From contig CM106586.1 in the NCBI GenBank assembly GCA_048013815.1, forward strand, positions 4,216,001-4,280,000: DNA of 64,000 nt, in the 5' to 3' direction. Positions 11,655 through 25,363 of this stretch are shown here, one piece after another. Under the pieces are notes generated by a model. The model did not search any database, was not told the DNA's origin, and saw nothing but the letters and a program-made list of their open reading frames with translations. Every line of letters begins with the position of its first letter. Position 1 is the first letter of the stretch. The position numbers and the translations under genes are program-made. This DNA comes from Setoptus koraiensis (taxonomy: Eukaryota > Arthropoda).

Positions 11655-13385
11655 TTGTTGTGACAATCTGAGCGCGCGCGCATTCTTGCCCAATGGGTCC
11701 GAGCGGCCCGATGAATCGGGCCGAGTCGGCGGTTAGCGCCCGACCGAGCGTGTCTCGTTGGGCGCTGTGGGGCCGCAAGCGGGCACAATTGACAAGCAGT
11801 CAAGAACAGAGAGAGAGCGAGAGAGAGAGGGAAAATCGGATCAAAAGAATCAACAAGTTCCAGTTGGTTTCGTTGTTTGTTTGTTGCTTCGTTGGGGCTG
11901 TTTGTCTGACTGGCCAACGACAATTATTATTTATACATATGCTTGTCATGGCATAGCGCGTGTCTCGCAAAGCGCAACAATACAATGATGAACTGGCTCT
12001 CGTCAATGGGCGAGTTGTTGTTGCATGATGATATTTGTTGCAATGATGGCTCGCAGTGACATAACAGTGGCATAACAGTGGCACTCGATGAGACGAGAGC
12101 GCTGTCAATCATGTGTGAGTGTGTCGAACAAATTATTTGATTTGAGTATTTCGAACAGCGAGTTCTCTCGGTTGTTGCCGTCGGTTGTTGCCGTCGGTTG
12201 CTGTCGTCGGTGTTGCCGTCGGTTGTTGCCGCCGGTTGTTGCTGTTGGCTGTTGAGTGGCGCAAGTTGCATTGTCGCTGTCATGTTGCCGAACTGTCGCA
12301 TTACCAAACTGCCGCACCATCAAACTGTCGCATTACCAAACTGTCGCACTGTCGAATTGTCCTGTGGCATCACGGTTACAGCGGACACAACAATGGCAAT
12401 TGGCTCATGTTGCGCCATCGTTGCCAATTGTCTCCGAACGAGCCGATGAGCGCCGCCACAGCCGAGGCCAGACGAGGGGCCGGTCGAGGCCGGACGAGGC
12501 CGAAGCGGAGAGACAGTTCGTTAATTTGTCGTGTGTGCCGCAAGGCCGACAGGCACCTCATCAGCGGGCCCCAGTTCGCATTTCTCATTTCTCATTTATC
12601 GGCTCTCATTTCGCATTTCTGTGCGCCGCCGTTCCATTTATCCGCACCCGTTCGCACACGTATGACCGCGTTCGTGTGGCACACGCTTGCTTCTGGCGCT
12701 CGCTTTTGGCGCCCACGAGCCGACGGGAGCCGCCGAGAGCCGCAAGCCCGACGGGAGCCGCAGCGTTCGTTATAGGCCGCTGACAGCTAGCATAGATCAC
12801 TCGCCAGCGGGCCTATATCCGCCGTTGTGGCGCGGGGAGCCGCTGGCTGGCGTCGGCGGGCATCCGCGCACGGAGATGCAGAGATGGCGCGTACCCGCGC
12901 AACGGAACACACTGACAACACTGACTGAGAGCGGGCACGTGCTTGCACAGGCATACAGGGTATAAATTGTTGCACACGTAACTAATGTTGCACAAGCTAA
13001 GCTCATTTGACACTAAGCCGGCTGATTTGGGGCGCGATCGTTGGGCCCCAAAGCGAGTCGCAAATCAGCCTTGGGAACGTGTGACACAATGTCTGCGCGA
13101 ATGGGGGTGGGGGAGGGGGGGGGGCATACACAGCATGCCGCGTTGTGTTGTATTATATGTAAATGAGAGTGTGTTTGTTTAGGGCGCGTGCAGCGTGCTC
13201 CGTGGGCCGTGGGCCGTAATTTATCCCTACGGTGCAAGCGTTAATGCGGCTCGGCTTTGGCACTCAACTTGCAACTTTATCATATATTTCGCATGTATAA
13301 AAGAAGCCTTGTACTTGTATATGTTGTATGGTTTATCTGCAAAGTGGCCCTCATCAGCTAAACGGCTATCATCAAGTTGAGCCAT

Positions 13386-13420
<35 letters not shown>

Positions 13421-14011
13421 GGCTTCGGTTGGCGTTCGCACAAGCGACTTGTCAGACTGGCTGGCATTCGAGCTTCTGGGCTTCTGGGCTTTTAGGCTTT
13501 CGAGATTTCGAGCTTTTGAGAATTGCAAATTCGAGCAAACAAACAAACAAACAAACAGTCGACTTGTCGTCTGACAACAGCGCAAGTATCAAGTGTCACT
13601 GGTCAGCACCGTCTGACAATTGCGTATCGCCAGTGTCCAGTGTTGGCGGCCGAGGCGCAAACAACAATAAATGTCATAATAATTTTCGAGTGCGCAACTT
13701 GAGCCCGGCTCCGTCCAATGGGGATCTGATTTTAATTTCACTATTCATTTTAATGTCACGCTCATGTCGTAACTAGCGCTCACTTTGCGAGACTCGCTGC
13801 ATTTTCGCTGCCTCTCACGAGCTCGATATCCACGAGGACGCCAATCGGCGAGCATGCGGCATGAGCACGAATATGAATTGTCGAGTTGGCAGTCGCTTGC
13901 ATCTGCTGGCAGCCTGAATCTCTCTGAATCTCTCTGAATCTCTGGCAGTCGCGTCTCGTGAGACTGCCTCTCTGCCTCTCTGCCTCTCTGCTTCTCTGCG
14001 CCTCTCGCTCT

Positions 14012-14096
14012 CTCGCTGGATACATAAACTCACTGGATATAAACTCGCTGGATATAAACTCGCTGGATATAAACTCGCTGGATATTAAGTCGGTTC
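14012..14096. repeat. 15-bp minisatellite
   Basis: About five copies of CTCGCTGGATATAAA in head-to-tail order; the first copies are slightly diverged. Confidence 0.9.
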
Positions 14097-14521
14097 GCGA
14101 ACGATGCGATGCAGCCACCGCGACAACAACAAGATGACACTGACACCGCAACAACAGCGACAACAGCCAGCCAAAATGAATGACGAGCAAAGTTGGCAGG
14201 ATGCAGTTTGTTGCAGCATGAGGCAGTCGCACTTCATTGGCTCTCCTCTCCGCTCTCTCCGCTCTCTGTCTCCGCTCTCTGTCTCCGCTCGCCGGCTTCA
14301 TATCGGCTGCTTGTGGGGGAGCCACATGCACTTGGAGCGACACTGGCAAGGACAACACCGGCAGCGACAACGACAACAACGACAGCAGCAGCAGCAACAA
14401 CAACGACAACAGCGACAACGGCAACAGCGACGACGACAATATGACAATTGACATGCTGTCGTTGTCGTCTGAGAGATGATTCATTGTATTAGGCAACATG
14501 ACGATGATCCATTTCTCGGCA

Positions 14522-14553
<32 letters not shown>

Positions 14554-15807
14554 CAGCCAGCCAGCCAGTCAGTGAGCCATTGACGCAATCGGCCCTTAAG
14601 TAGACGGTTCAATTCAATTTGAGAGCATTGCAAGCAGCGCAAAGTTTCCCACGATTGCAGCGTCGCCGCCGCCGCCGCCGCTCATGTTGCCTATGGGCCT
14701 GCCACATGAACTTGCCCATACGAGTGAATGGTGCTCTATGGGTATGCCAAACCAATCGAGCGCCATTCATATTTGCCTCGTCATCTCGTATGAGCGTATG
14801 AGCGTATGAGCGTATGAGCGTATGAGCGTACGAGCGATATGACATAACATGTCAGGTCCAGGTTAGCGTAACGTTATTTTAGTTATTTTATTGTGTGTGA
14901 GTGTTATTTTGTCCGATGAACTCACTCAACTCGAGCCCACCGCACAACCGATTTCGGCGGAAGTGAGCGCTCACTGTCCAGTGATCGGTGTCCAGTGTCC
15001 AGTGATCGGTGTTCAGTGTTCGCCGTTCACTGTGTGCCACTCAATTTGTCCGCTAGGCTGCGTGCGAGTGTGTGGCCACCATGACAAGCATGCACCATTG
15101 GTCACTAATGAACGCACGCTGCCACTCCGCTGCTCGACGCCCCTCGAACCGTCCGGCGCTCAAACAAACGTATAAATCCGCCGGCCAAACGGATAAATCC
15201 GGCGGCCAAACGAATGATTCCGCTGCCCAAATGACCGGTCGGATATCGGGCATAAATATTTCTCGGCACGCGGGCCCGTGGGCCGAGTCAAGCTGGACGC
15301 AGCGGCACAAGATGGGACATAAGATAAGGGGGTCGCGCGGGACGAACAAACAAGCGAAATGGCACTTGCACTTGATTATACGAGATCTGGTTTATTATCC
15401 GTGCGTATTGAACAGTATGGCACAGTGAGTGCCAGTGAGACAATTGGTGTGGCGAGTCGACCAAATCACCGGCGCATGGCGCGTAATAGAGACAATGGGC
15501 CGGCGTGCCCAATAACAGCACACGGGCACCGATGAAAAGAGTTGGCTCATTAAGACACACTAATGACGGCCACGCTGTCGCGGGTCGCCGCGGGTGCCCC
15601 TGGCCTCGTTTCGAGCCCGAGCAGCCGAGCAGCCCGAGCAGCTAGAATCGCTGAAACGGCTCGGCAAACAGGGCCGGCCAGTCGGGCCGCTCGGGCTAAC
15701 AACAACAATAATTTTGCGCGACAAGACAACACGTGGGCCCCCACATCGGGTGCGTTGCAGTGGCCAGACAATAGTTACACTCAACTGCTGGCCAGCCAAC
15801 TTGGGAC

Positions 15808-15953
15808 CAGCTCGAGGGGCCGACTCGAGGGGCCGACTCGAGGGGCCGACTCGAGGGGCCAGCTCGAACCTGGAATGGAGCGGCTCGAACCAACTCGAAC
15901 GAACCAACTCGAACGAACCAACTCGAACGAACCAACTCGAACGAACCAACTCG
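15808..15953. repeat. two adjacent 13-bp minisatellites
   Basis: About four copies of GGGGCCGACTCGA (15808-15862) are followed, after a short spacer, by four to five copies of ACCAACTCGAACG (15889-15953). Both units share the core ACTCGA, so they may derive from one ancestor. Confidence 0.9.
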
Positions 15954-16645
15954 AGGCGGCCGCCGACTTGAGGCGGCCAACTCGAAATAACGGACTCGAC
16001 TCGAGGCGCCGATCGAACTCGACATTGGCTATGATATTGAGTTCTACGGTGAGTTCGCTGTCGAGTTCGACGGTGAGTTCGCTGTCGCGTTCGACAGTGA
16101 GTTCGCCATTGAGTTTGATAGTAAGTTTGATAGTGAGTTTGATGTTGAGTTGGCCGAGCGCGCGTTGCCAAAACGATGAGCTGGACTCATCCGCCAATTG
16201 CACCAATTGCATGAGTTGCACCATTGGCGCAATTGTGTGTGATTGCTAGTCTAGTGTTTGCAAGCAACAGCAACAACAACAGCAACAACAACAACAACAG
16301 CAGCAACAGCAACGGCAGCAACAACAACGACAGCAACAACAAGGACGACGACGCAACTACAAAGAGACAAAGAGAGAAACGTCAGACAAAGACGATCGAC
16401 ACACGGGGGCTGGCTCGAGTTGGCAGCACAACTCGACGATAACGGACAACGCGGCCAACAAGCGCCAACAACGACAACGACAAATTGCGTCGTGTGTAGG
16501 TAGTTGTTATTGTTGAGTTAATGTGAATACACTAACAGTCTGGTAACAGTGGCGAGAGTTATGAAAGTTGAGTTACGTAAGCGCGCGCGCGCGCGGCCAG
16601 CACAAGCACGTGCAGGTACTCGCAGTGTGTCTCGACTCTGTCGCT

Positions 16646-16697
<52 letters not shown>
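16646..16697. repeat. (TG)n microsatellite
   Basis: About 25 uninterrupted TG units, followed by interrupted copies with CG steps to about 16745. Confidence 0.95.
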
Positions 16698-16698
<1 letters not shown>

Positions 16699-17874
16699 GG
16701 TGTGCGTCGGTGTGCGTCGCCGTGTGTCGCTGTGTGTGTGTGTGTCGTTGGCTGTCGCTGGCTCAGTGGCTGGCCATGGAGTATTTGTCAAAAAGGTGCA
16801 CGCGTTGGCTCTTATCCACTCACTTAAGCGGCCCCATTCTTGCCATCATCCTTTTCGTCATCGCTACTACTCAACTTATGCCCGCACACTTATCTATCTT
16901 GATCTCGCTCCAGTTGGCGCTGCGTGTTGCTCATTCAATTGGGGCCCGCTGCTACGCTACGGCTGCCGCTGCCGCTGCCGCTGCCACTGCCACTGCCACT
17001 GCCGCTGCTACACTGCACCTATATAGGTCGCCACCGACAACTTGCGAGGCTCGTGAGGCTCGCGAGCCCCACAAAGCTGGCCAGCCTGGCAGTGGCTCGT
17101 GGCGATTGCTGCTTGTCGATGCACGGTTTTGCACAATGCGAGCGCGTTGTCGCTATTGTGAATAATTGCCACACAGCCAGCGGCCAATCGTCGGGGCCCC
17201 ACGCTTTTCGGGCGACTGTTGGCAGCGAGGCGGCGACACGCCGATACGGCGACGCAACGCACGACAGACACGAGAATATATTAATCTCTGATTCGCCGCC
17301 AGTCGCTAATGAGTGACTATTAATTTGACAGCGTGTGTGTCGCGCTGTGTCTAGTCGCACGGTCTGGGGCACACACCTTGACAATGCCAACAACAACAAC
17401 GACAACAACAGCGACAACAACAACAGCAGCAGCGGCAACAGCAGCAGCGACAACAACAACACGACACAGCGACGATCTCAATGACGCAATGCGCTGTGAC
17501 ACAATCGGTCAGACAAAATAATCAGACAATTGCAGCCGAATGAATTACAACCAGACAGTCAGACACACGCCAGACAGACACTGATAGACACGCCAGACAG
17601 GCCGCGTAACAAGCCGCCAGGAACTGACAATTGTCGCAGTTAATTTGCTCCAATTTTCCACCGATTTGGCGCCTTAAAAATGTCACTAAATTGGTCACAA
17701 ATTTCTCCGTTTGTGACCAATAAAATGGGCGCCTCCAACTGTGTGCGTTTAGAAGGGGGGGGGGGCACCGATTGGCTGGCGAGCAAAAACTTGTTTGTTT
17801 GTGTCTCGCGTCTGGCTGGCTCATATCATCATTATTGCGGTGTGTGGGTTAATCGCGTGTCTAGCCAGTTTCTG

Positions 17875-17963
17875 ACACGGTCGCAACACGGTCGCAACAC
17901 GGTCGCAACACGGTCATAAGCAACACGGTCATAACATAGTCATAACACAGTCATAACACGGCC
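17875..17963. repeat. 11-bp tandem array
   Basis: Head-to-tail copies of ACACGGTCGCA and the variant ACACGGTCATA, about eight in all, with a progressive shift from one variant to the other. Confidence 0.85.
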
Positions 17964-20900
17964 AGATTATAGGGGCAGTCTTGGCAGCTAGATTGCAGCA
18001 AAAAAGTAAGTGAATTATCGCTAATAACACTGTTTGTGAGCAGACTTATCGCGGCTGCACAACAGCGGGCACAACAACAACAAGCGGCAAGTCGACGCAA
18101 CGACGAGCCAAGTCGACGCAACAACAACGCGAGTCGCGCATCATTTGCCTAGTTGTTGCAACGCGGCTGATCACGCATTTGAGCAAATAGGCACCAATTT
18201 GACGGGCCTGAAAGCTGACAGGCGAGACAGGTGAACGGGCGAGCCAGAGGGGAGCCCCATTGTGCGGATTAATCACACTCAATTGAGACAATTGCGAGCA
18301 TCTCAAAATGGGCCAGTGTTTTGGGCCACTTTCTCACACACCAAAGTGAACAAGTTTGAACTTATCATTAGCAATGCAATGCGTCCTCTAACTTGGGCCA
18401 TCCTTATTGGCCCATCTAGTGGCAGTGTTTGTCATTGTCTTGATTGCATGCAAGCTTGCCGAACAGTGCTGAGGCATCTCGATCTATACGAGAGAGGATA
18501 TCTCTCGGCGCGACTGTGTACACAACAATCTTGCATACACAACAATACATGTCGTCTCTCGTATGGATATCCGCTGTTGCGTGGATAGTGGTAGACGTGT
18601 AACAAGCATGATGAAAGGATATTGTTTGCAAGGTAAACAATGGCTGTTGCGGGATAAGTTGCGGATAAGTTGCGGATAAGTTGCGAATAAGTTGCGGATA
18701 AGTTGTTAGATGGCAGATAAGCCAGATACATAATAGATAATGTGTGGTAGGTGTACAGTAGGTGCTCGCTAGGTGTACAGTGGATATATAATGGATGTAT
18801 AATGGATGTATAATGGATATGTAATATATGTGCATGTTTAGCACAACGATTCGTGTGTGCCTATAAGCTGTTTATTTGTTGTGTTTAACATTTGCGGCGC
18901 TTGCGAGCTAACCTATAACAACAGCGACAGCAACAGCAGCAACAACAGCAACAACAACGCTTGCTTGGCTAGCTAACTTTGGCTAGCTCGGCTTGTGCTG
19001 GCTCGGCTTGCGCTGGCTCGGCTTGCGCTGGCTCGAGTCGGAGTGGAATTTTGAAAAGTGAACCAGTCAACAGGTGAACTGCTCGGCGGAGACGCGGGCA
19101 TATGTTAGAAATATTTCAACTATTTGCTAGAATGCTCGCACTAGACAGATAAACAAATAAACTGATGATGTGCTAAACAATGAGAGGCACACACTGAATG
19201 ACAAATGAAAAAAGGCAACTTCACTATTCAATTCTTGTTGTTGTGTGTCGCTCGCTGTTTTGCTAACTAATGCTGCCAACAGATAGCAAATAGCAAATAG
19301 CAAATAGATGTAGTTAGTTAACAGAGCCAGCTCACGGCCAATCACGGCATCTTACGTAACTGGTTGGTGAGCAGCACACAACCATGTAATAACGATCCAA
19401 AGTTCAGCACACACACACACACAAGCGAGATGGCATGCGAAGAGTTGGATTTAATTTATGTTCATTGTGGCCATTATTTATCATTCTCTAATTATGCTAA
19501 TTTGATTGATGGCTCGACAGTCGACACACACACACGCACACGCACAACACAATGGGTCTCGTCATCGTGTGCTCGCTAAAACTCATCACTTACACTACAC
19601 ACACACACACACACACACGCTGTAAACATCCGCATACCTGGTGATTTATGTCACTGTTCACTGTCACTGATAGCACAGCGCACTGATACTATTACTATAT
19701 GCGTATTACTGCGTGTACGCACATTAATTATTTAGCAACTAATGACTTGGCAACTCATACTTGAGATAAATGTAGTTGAGTAGTTGAGCGGTAGAGCGGC
19801 AATTGTTGTTATTGTTGTTTATTAGTGTTTAAACTATGACACAACAATGACGCCAACCTGGACCACCTAGAAAGAAGCCGCGACCCGGCAACAGGCAACT
19901 GGCAATTGGCGCAAACTTAATTAAGCGCTTGCGTTATTCAAACTCATTCTCAGGCTTCAACTTGTTCGAGCTTCAACTTGTTCTAATGCTCGCAAATGGC
20001 CTCGTCGCCAAGCCACAATAATAACAACAATTATCGTTTTGCGCCACTCACCTGTTCTCCACTCATGTATGATGCAATGCATACATGTGATGTATGCATT
20101 GGTTGTTGTATGCAACAACAACAACAACCATTTGAGTCATCTGTCACCTGTCAGCTGATTGGTCAGCTGTCAGCTGATTGGTCAGCTGCAGTGGGTCAGT
20201 GGTTGGTGTATCATGTGTTCATGTTAGCGATGGTCAAGTGAGCAATAATTGGCCAATTTATTAGCCGATTTGCATAGATGCACAGAAACAGTGTGCTGTT
20301 GTATATATAGTCATTGTTGTTTATAACACACTATACACGCTATACACCTGTGCCAGTGCCAGCACACTGTGCACTGCAACTTGAAATGTTGCCAACTGTC
20401 CAGTGGTTGAGCGAGCCACTGAGTGACGTAACTGACAAACAAGATTCATTGTTGGGGCTACCACACAATGCCTCACAACGCCTGACACAGTGGCCTGTGT
20501 GAGCCACATACATGTTACGTATTATGTTACGTATTATGTTACATGCGTGTTTGTATCACATGAGTGTGTATGCAAATTTTGTGGGCGCACGCTTGCGTGT
20601 TTGTTGGCGTAATACGGGCGAGCGGCTGCTAATTGGGATAAATCACGACCACTGCTCACTCCAATATCTAATATCCAATGTCCAATATCCAATGTCTAAT
20701 ATCTGCGCTAACATCTATACTAATATATCTATACATACTTACATCTATATCTGATATCTTAATGTATAATAGCACACTGTTGGCATCAGATGCATGCTAG
20801 TGAGATTGGCCAGTGCAACGTCAAAATCAATGTTGTTTGCAGTTTGACAAGTCATGTCAGCCGACGAGACTCAACGAGAGCGACTCAATGAGAGATTGAT

Positions 20901-20997
20901 TCACGTTTGTAGTTTATCGAGCACGAGAGTTTCATTCACTCATCCGCCAACTCATGTGAATGCGAATGTGATGCAATAATAATAGCCTACGAGCCCA

Positions 20998-21064
20998 ACA
21001 GCAACAGCCAACAGCAACAGCCGACAGCAACAGCCGACAGCAACAGCCGACAGCAACAGCCAAC
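20998..21064. repeat. 13-bp tandem array
   Basis: About five copies of CAGCAACAGCCGA, with CCAA variants at both ends. Confidence 0.88.
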
Positions 21065-22566
21065 AATGGCAGCCGCATCGTGCTGCCATTGATGAGAACA
21101 TGATACTTGTATAAAATTGATATAACCGAGATACTTGATACTGTTGATATGAACAACTTAATACACTTGATATCTCGTTGATACACTTACTGTGTATCAA
21201 CTCACTGTAATAATACAACAACCTATTGCTGTGTACGAGGCTGCAGCAACAGTGCGAGAGTATAAAATAAAATAAAATATAAAATAAAAATATTAGCGCA
21301 ATGTTTGTTTTGCGAGTTGCTCCAGTTTGCTATTTCCAGTTTGTTGCGGTTTGTGTCGGTTGCATTGTTTGCATTGGCCAGCTTCGTGTGTTTACATGTA
21401 ACAAGTCACTGTTACGACACACTCACACAGCACATACACCAAAAGTCAATTGGTCAATCAATCGACTATCTGACACTGGTAACCAGTGGCCAGTGACTAG
21501 TGACCAGTGACCAGTGAATAGTGACCAGCAACAACACAGTCTGTAAACTGGTTACTGGCATGCCCAAACAAACAACCGAGTGCAACAACTACTCAGGCAC
21601 AACAGCAATGCAGCAACACATCATGGCAACATATCAAAGCGATGTTATGTAAGCAGCAACAACATAAAACAATATCTTGTCATGGTAATGATAATCCGAC
21701 ACTTGAATGCCTGTCCGACGTTAACAACACTGAACTGAGCGCTGCTGTCGGCCATGCTCCACTTGGGCCTGACCATTGCGGCCTAGTCATGACAGGTATT
21801 AGTGAGGACAGGTGACCTGTGCCCACTAATAGTGCGTCACTATGCGACTATTGTTGTTGTGGCCAGCAACAGCAGCGGCATATTCATGTATTTCATTCAT
21901 ATTTATTATATTATATTATAGAGTCAGTGGCAAATAGACGAGCACCACTTTATGCTGTATACCGGTATATTTGTTTTAGGTTTTAGCCACGACGTGACAT
22001 TTTGAGCTTGTGAGGTCAGTCCGTTGTGGCGCAGGTCAACAACTGACCAAGTACCAATTTGTTTTGTACTCACTGTTGTGGGCACATTTAGTGATCGCTA
22101 CGTGTGTTTGGCCAAGTTGGTTTGTGTCGAGCTATTGACATTTATTCATTTAAAATGGCCATCCATTGATCATTACAGCATTACATGTATTACATGTATT
22201 ACATGTATTACATGTGTTATTATTATGGCCATACTAAATATACCAAATACGATGATGTAATATGATGAATTGATGTCAATAATGACAATACTTAATTGAC
22301 CGTCATTGTGGCCTATAAGCTAACAAGATGATAGGTACAGGTGATAGGCGCTTGACAGGGGCGCATTACGTCACACGTTACAGTGTGTACAGTTATTTGT
22401 AGCTCAAGTGCAGCTATTAAGTGAGTGAGTGCAACCAAGACAAGTGCACACGATATAACGGCACATGCGGCCAGCGCAAATTGCCGGCAATTGCATCAAT
22501 TGTTTGCCTGCATCGAATGAGTGCAATTTGTACATTTTGCCACGTTACGTAACACTAACAACCTTA

Positions 22567-22792
22567 CAATACTAATACTAATACTAATACTAATACTAAT
22601 ACTAATACTAATACTAATACTAATACTAATACTAATACTAATACTAATACTAATACTAATACTAATACTAATACTAATACTAATACTAATACTAATACTA
22701 ATACTAATACTAATACTAATACTAATACTAATACTAATACTAATACTAATACTAATACTAATACTAATACTAATACTAATACTAATACTAAT
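22567..22792. repeat. long, nearly perfect hexanucleotide array (ACTAAT)n
   Basis: About 37 copies of the 6-bp unit ACTAAT run without visible interruption from about 22569 to 22792. Both strands stay open through it (Ile-Ser and Ile-Leu dipeptide frames). Those frames are products of the repeat and are not annotated as genes. Perfection over 220 bp implies a young or actively homogenised array. Confidence 0.97.
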
Positions 22793-25313
22793 CAAACAAT
22801 TTATCCGGTGCCGTATGGCCCGCTGTTGTTGTGCCTAATGAGAGCCATTGGGGCCAGTTGCGACAGCGACATGACGCTGACTTGTGCTGAGCAGACAAAC
22901 ACTTTGCACTATTGGTGCGGTGCCCCAATGCATTTTTGTTACTGTCTGACAGCAACAACAACAAGGCAACAACAACTGCGCAACAACGACAAATATGCGA
23001 CAACGAATATTGCGTCAGCTAGACAGAATTGAAATGAAATGATAATATTGACAACAGCACAACAGCGACATGAGCAAAGGCCAGTGCACGAACGAACAGA
23101 AAACAATTGCAACATCTCTCTCTCTAGCCAACAAACATGTAACAGCACATTTGTGATTGGAGAGCGTTTACATTTGCTGGCCTATATGGTGACATATGGC
23201 CGATATGTTGTTGCTGTTGCTCGCTATGTTGCTGTTGCTTGTCGTTGGCCTGTCAGCCCTGTTGTTGTTGCTGGCTGGCGCGCGTAGGTGTGCAACAACA
23301 CTGTCAACAACAACAACTTTGCATACAGCGGCCCATTATAGGCGATCTATTAACATAATAATAATGGCCAAGCTGCAACCACCTATTTGCCATACATAGG
23401 CTAAGGCTGCTTACATTCAGACTGCAGCTTGCATTGAGTTGGTTGCGTAATGCTGGCACTTGTTTGCCATGGGCGCCTATATGATGGCGCCCTGATCAAT
23501 TATTATCAATTGCTCGCCGTGTCATATCATTTCTATCGGCACCGGTGGCGCCACCGAGGCCACCGATGGACGCCAGCGAGTGACCACAACAACCGAGCAA
23601 CAGCCGAGCGACAGCCGAGCGACCATGAGGCAACAACCGAGCGCTCGACAAGACGACATTTTGTCATACGATCCGCGTTTGTTGTGCCTTCGTTCGTGGG
23701 CTCGTTTCATAAATGTTGTCGCACATCTCAGGTGCAACTACAAGTGACAATGTTGCCACACAGAGGCCACACAAACAACGCCAACCGAGACACCGAGACA
23801 CCGCAAGCGAGCAAGATGGCGCGTCATCTCGACATGACAACATGGGCCGACATTTGCCATTTAGTTTTCATTTAATGTAGCTTGTGATCTCTACAGCGCA
23901 AATAGTATGTTAGCAATTGTTGAGAATGTTGAGATTTTGTTCATTTGATGTGAGCAAGACGACGACGGCGAGCCGAGAGAGAATCGGCGAGCTTATAAAA
24001 TGTGTTGTTGTTCTTGTCATGTTATCGTCGTCTTGTGATGATCAAATGCGAATCGTCGTCGTCGTCGTCGGCGGCGGCGAACACAACGACAACGACAACA
24101 ACACTGTTGGCTGCTCATCTACGGCGCGCTTCTCGCCATGCCCACGCCACCGCAAGCAACGGCAGCACCAACAGCAACGACAACAGCAACGACAACATCA
24201 ACAACAACAACAACAACAACAGCGACAACGACAGCAACGACGCCAGCCAGCGCCATGAGTCATATGGCGTAGGCGTCAGTGTCTGCAAACAAGTCTATCG
24301 AGTGAGTGCCAGTGGAGCATCAATGAAGTCGCTGGCTGGCATGAGACGGCTTATGATACTTTACATGTTGTGGCAACACAAACAAATTCCTCGCCGCTCG
24401 CAAGATTCTTCTCTGATTCTCTGATTCTCTGATTCTTGTCTGATACTTGTGATGACGCTGCGCACTGCAGCCAGACACTGCAACAGACGGTTTGTTGTCG
24501 TTGTGGTTGCTGTTGTTGTCGCTGTCGCTGCTGTTGTCGCTGTCGCTGTTGTCGTTGTGGTCGCTGCTGTTGTCGCTGTTATTGTTGTGGGCCAGCGACA
24601 ATATTTCGGTGAGATATTGTTGCCAACTGGCCGGCGCATGCATGCTCGCAACTGCGCTCTGTCGCGCCAACAACCGGCCGCGCTGCAACAACCACGCGGG
24701 ACCTCCACGAAGCTGCTTGACCGCACACCAACCCGAAATGTTAATTGATCGCTGTTTGCAATCGCTTTTTGCGCTCCTTTGGCCGGCTCTCGCCATGCAA
24801 AATATGTGCGATATGGCAGCAGCAGCAGCATCGGTTGTTTGCGTCGTGCGAGCGCTGCAAATGTTGACATCTCTTCCGCCGCCCCTATCATTTCTTGGCG
24901 TTGTCTCAACGATCGCATCACAATAAAATCATATCTCCCCCGGCCCGATTTGCGACTCTCGGCCGCCACTCTCAAATGCGACTCTCGGCTGCGACTCTCG
25001 GCCGCGACAGCGACAATGACGCAACAACGTCCGACCGTTTTAACGTGGCTCTGTCGTTTGGTGGCCGTTCAAAGTTTCAACTTGAGGCAACACAATCCAA
25101 CTGTGCCACTGATCGACTGTGTGGTCCAACTGTGTATTGATGGCGGGCGATTATTCAAACTCATCACTTGCATGCCGCATTGGCGATGATAAATCGCTCT
25201 CCGGCTCACTGGCGAGTCTGTTAATTGTGGCATGAGTTTCTTTCACTTGCCACCACTATCCCTGCCACCATTATCTCGGGCAATATCTCGGCGAGCGACA
25301 TGTCGGCCGGCGA

Positions 25314-25363
25314 GCAATTATCATGAGTGAGCCAGTCGATACTGGCTCACTCATGATAATTGC
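25314..25363. repeat. perfect hairpin, 23-bp arms and 4-nt loop
   Basis: The arms at 25314-25336 and 25341-25363 are exact reverse complements; the core is GAGTGAGCCAGT, CGAT, ACTGGCTCACTC. There are no obvious flanking direct repeats. Confidence 0.98.

Larger units (their letters stand above)
10261..16500. other. non-coding, minisatellite- and microsatellite-rich region
   Basis: No supported exon is seen. It is packed with short tandem arrays of unrelated units: GA at 10303-10319, CAAACTGAGG x3-4 at 11100-11133, CTCGAAAGCT-like decamers at 11430-11515, TTG-rich DNA at 11602-11660, a GTTGTTGCCGTCG-like unit at 12165-12245, CA at 13389-13416, the 15-bp array at 14012, GAGCGTATGA at 14789-14835, two 13-bp arrays at 15808-15953, and CAA/CAG at 16264-16345. 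Open frames here come from these repeats. Confidence 0.6.
16501..22566. other. non-coding, repeat-rich region
   Basis: No supported exon is seen. It contains a long TG array at 16646, CAA/CAG-rich DNA near 17390-17460, 11-bp arrays at 17875-17963 and 18646-18705, CA runs near 19405 and 19595, a 13-bp array at 20998-21064, CCAGTGA-like repeats at 21480-21525 and a 9-bp array (TACATGTAT) at 22180-22217. An imperfect inverted repeat (ATACGAGAGA arms about 46 bases apart) lies at 18486-18571. Confidence 0.6.

Noticed and set aside
14104-14451. Arg/Gln-rich plus-strand frames near 14.1-14.5 kb
   Set aside because: They come from CAACAGCGACAA-type simple sequence; no conserved block and no splice context.
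10261-16500. Transposable-element coding sequence in the gene-poor regions
   Set aside because: I looked for reverse transcriptase, integrase, transposase and long terminal or inverted repeats in both gene-poor regions and saw none; the repeats are all short tandem or local inverted repeats.
22496-22838. Ile-Ser and Ile-Leu dipeptide-repeat proteins on both strands
   Set aside because: They are translations of the hexanucleotide array and have no independent support.
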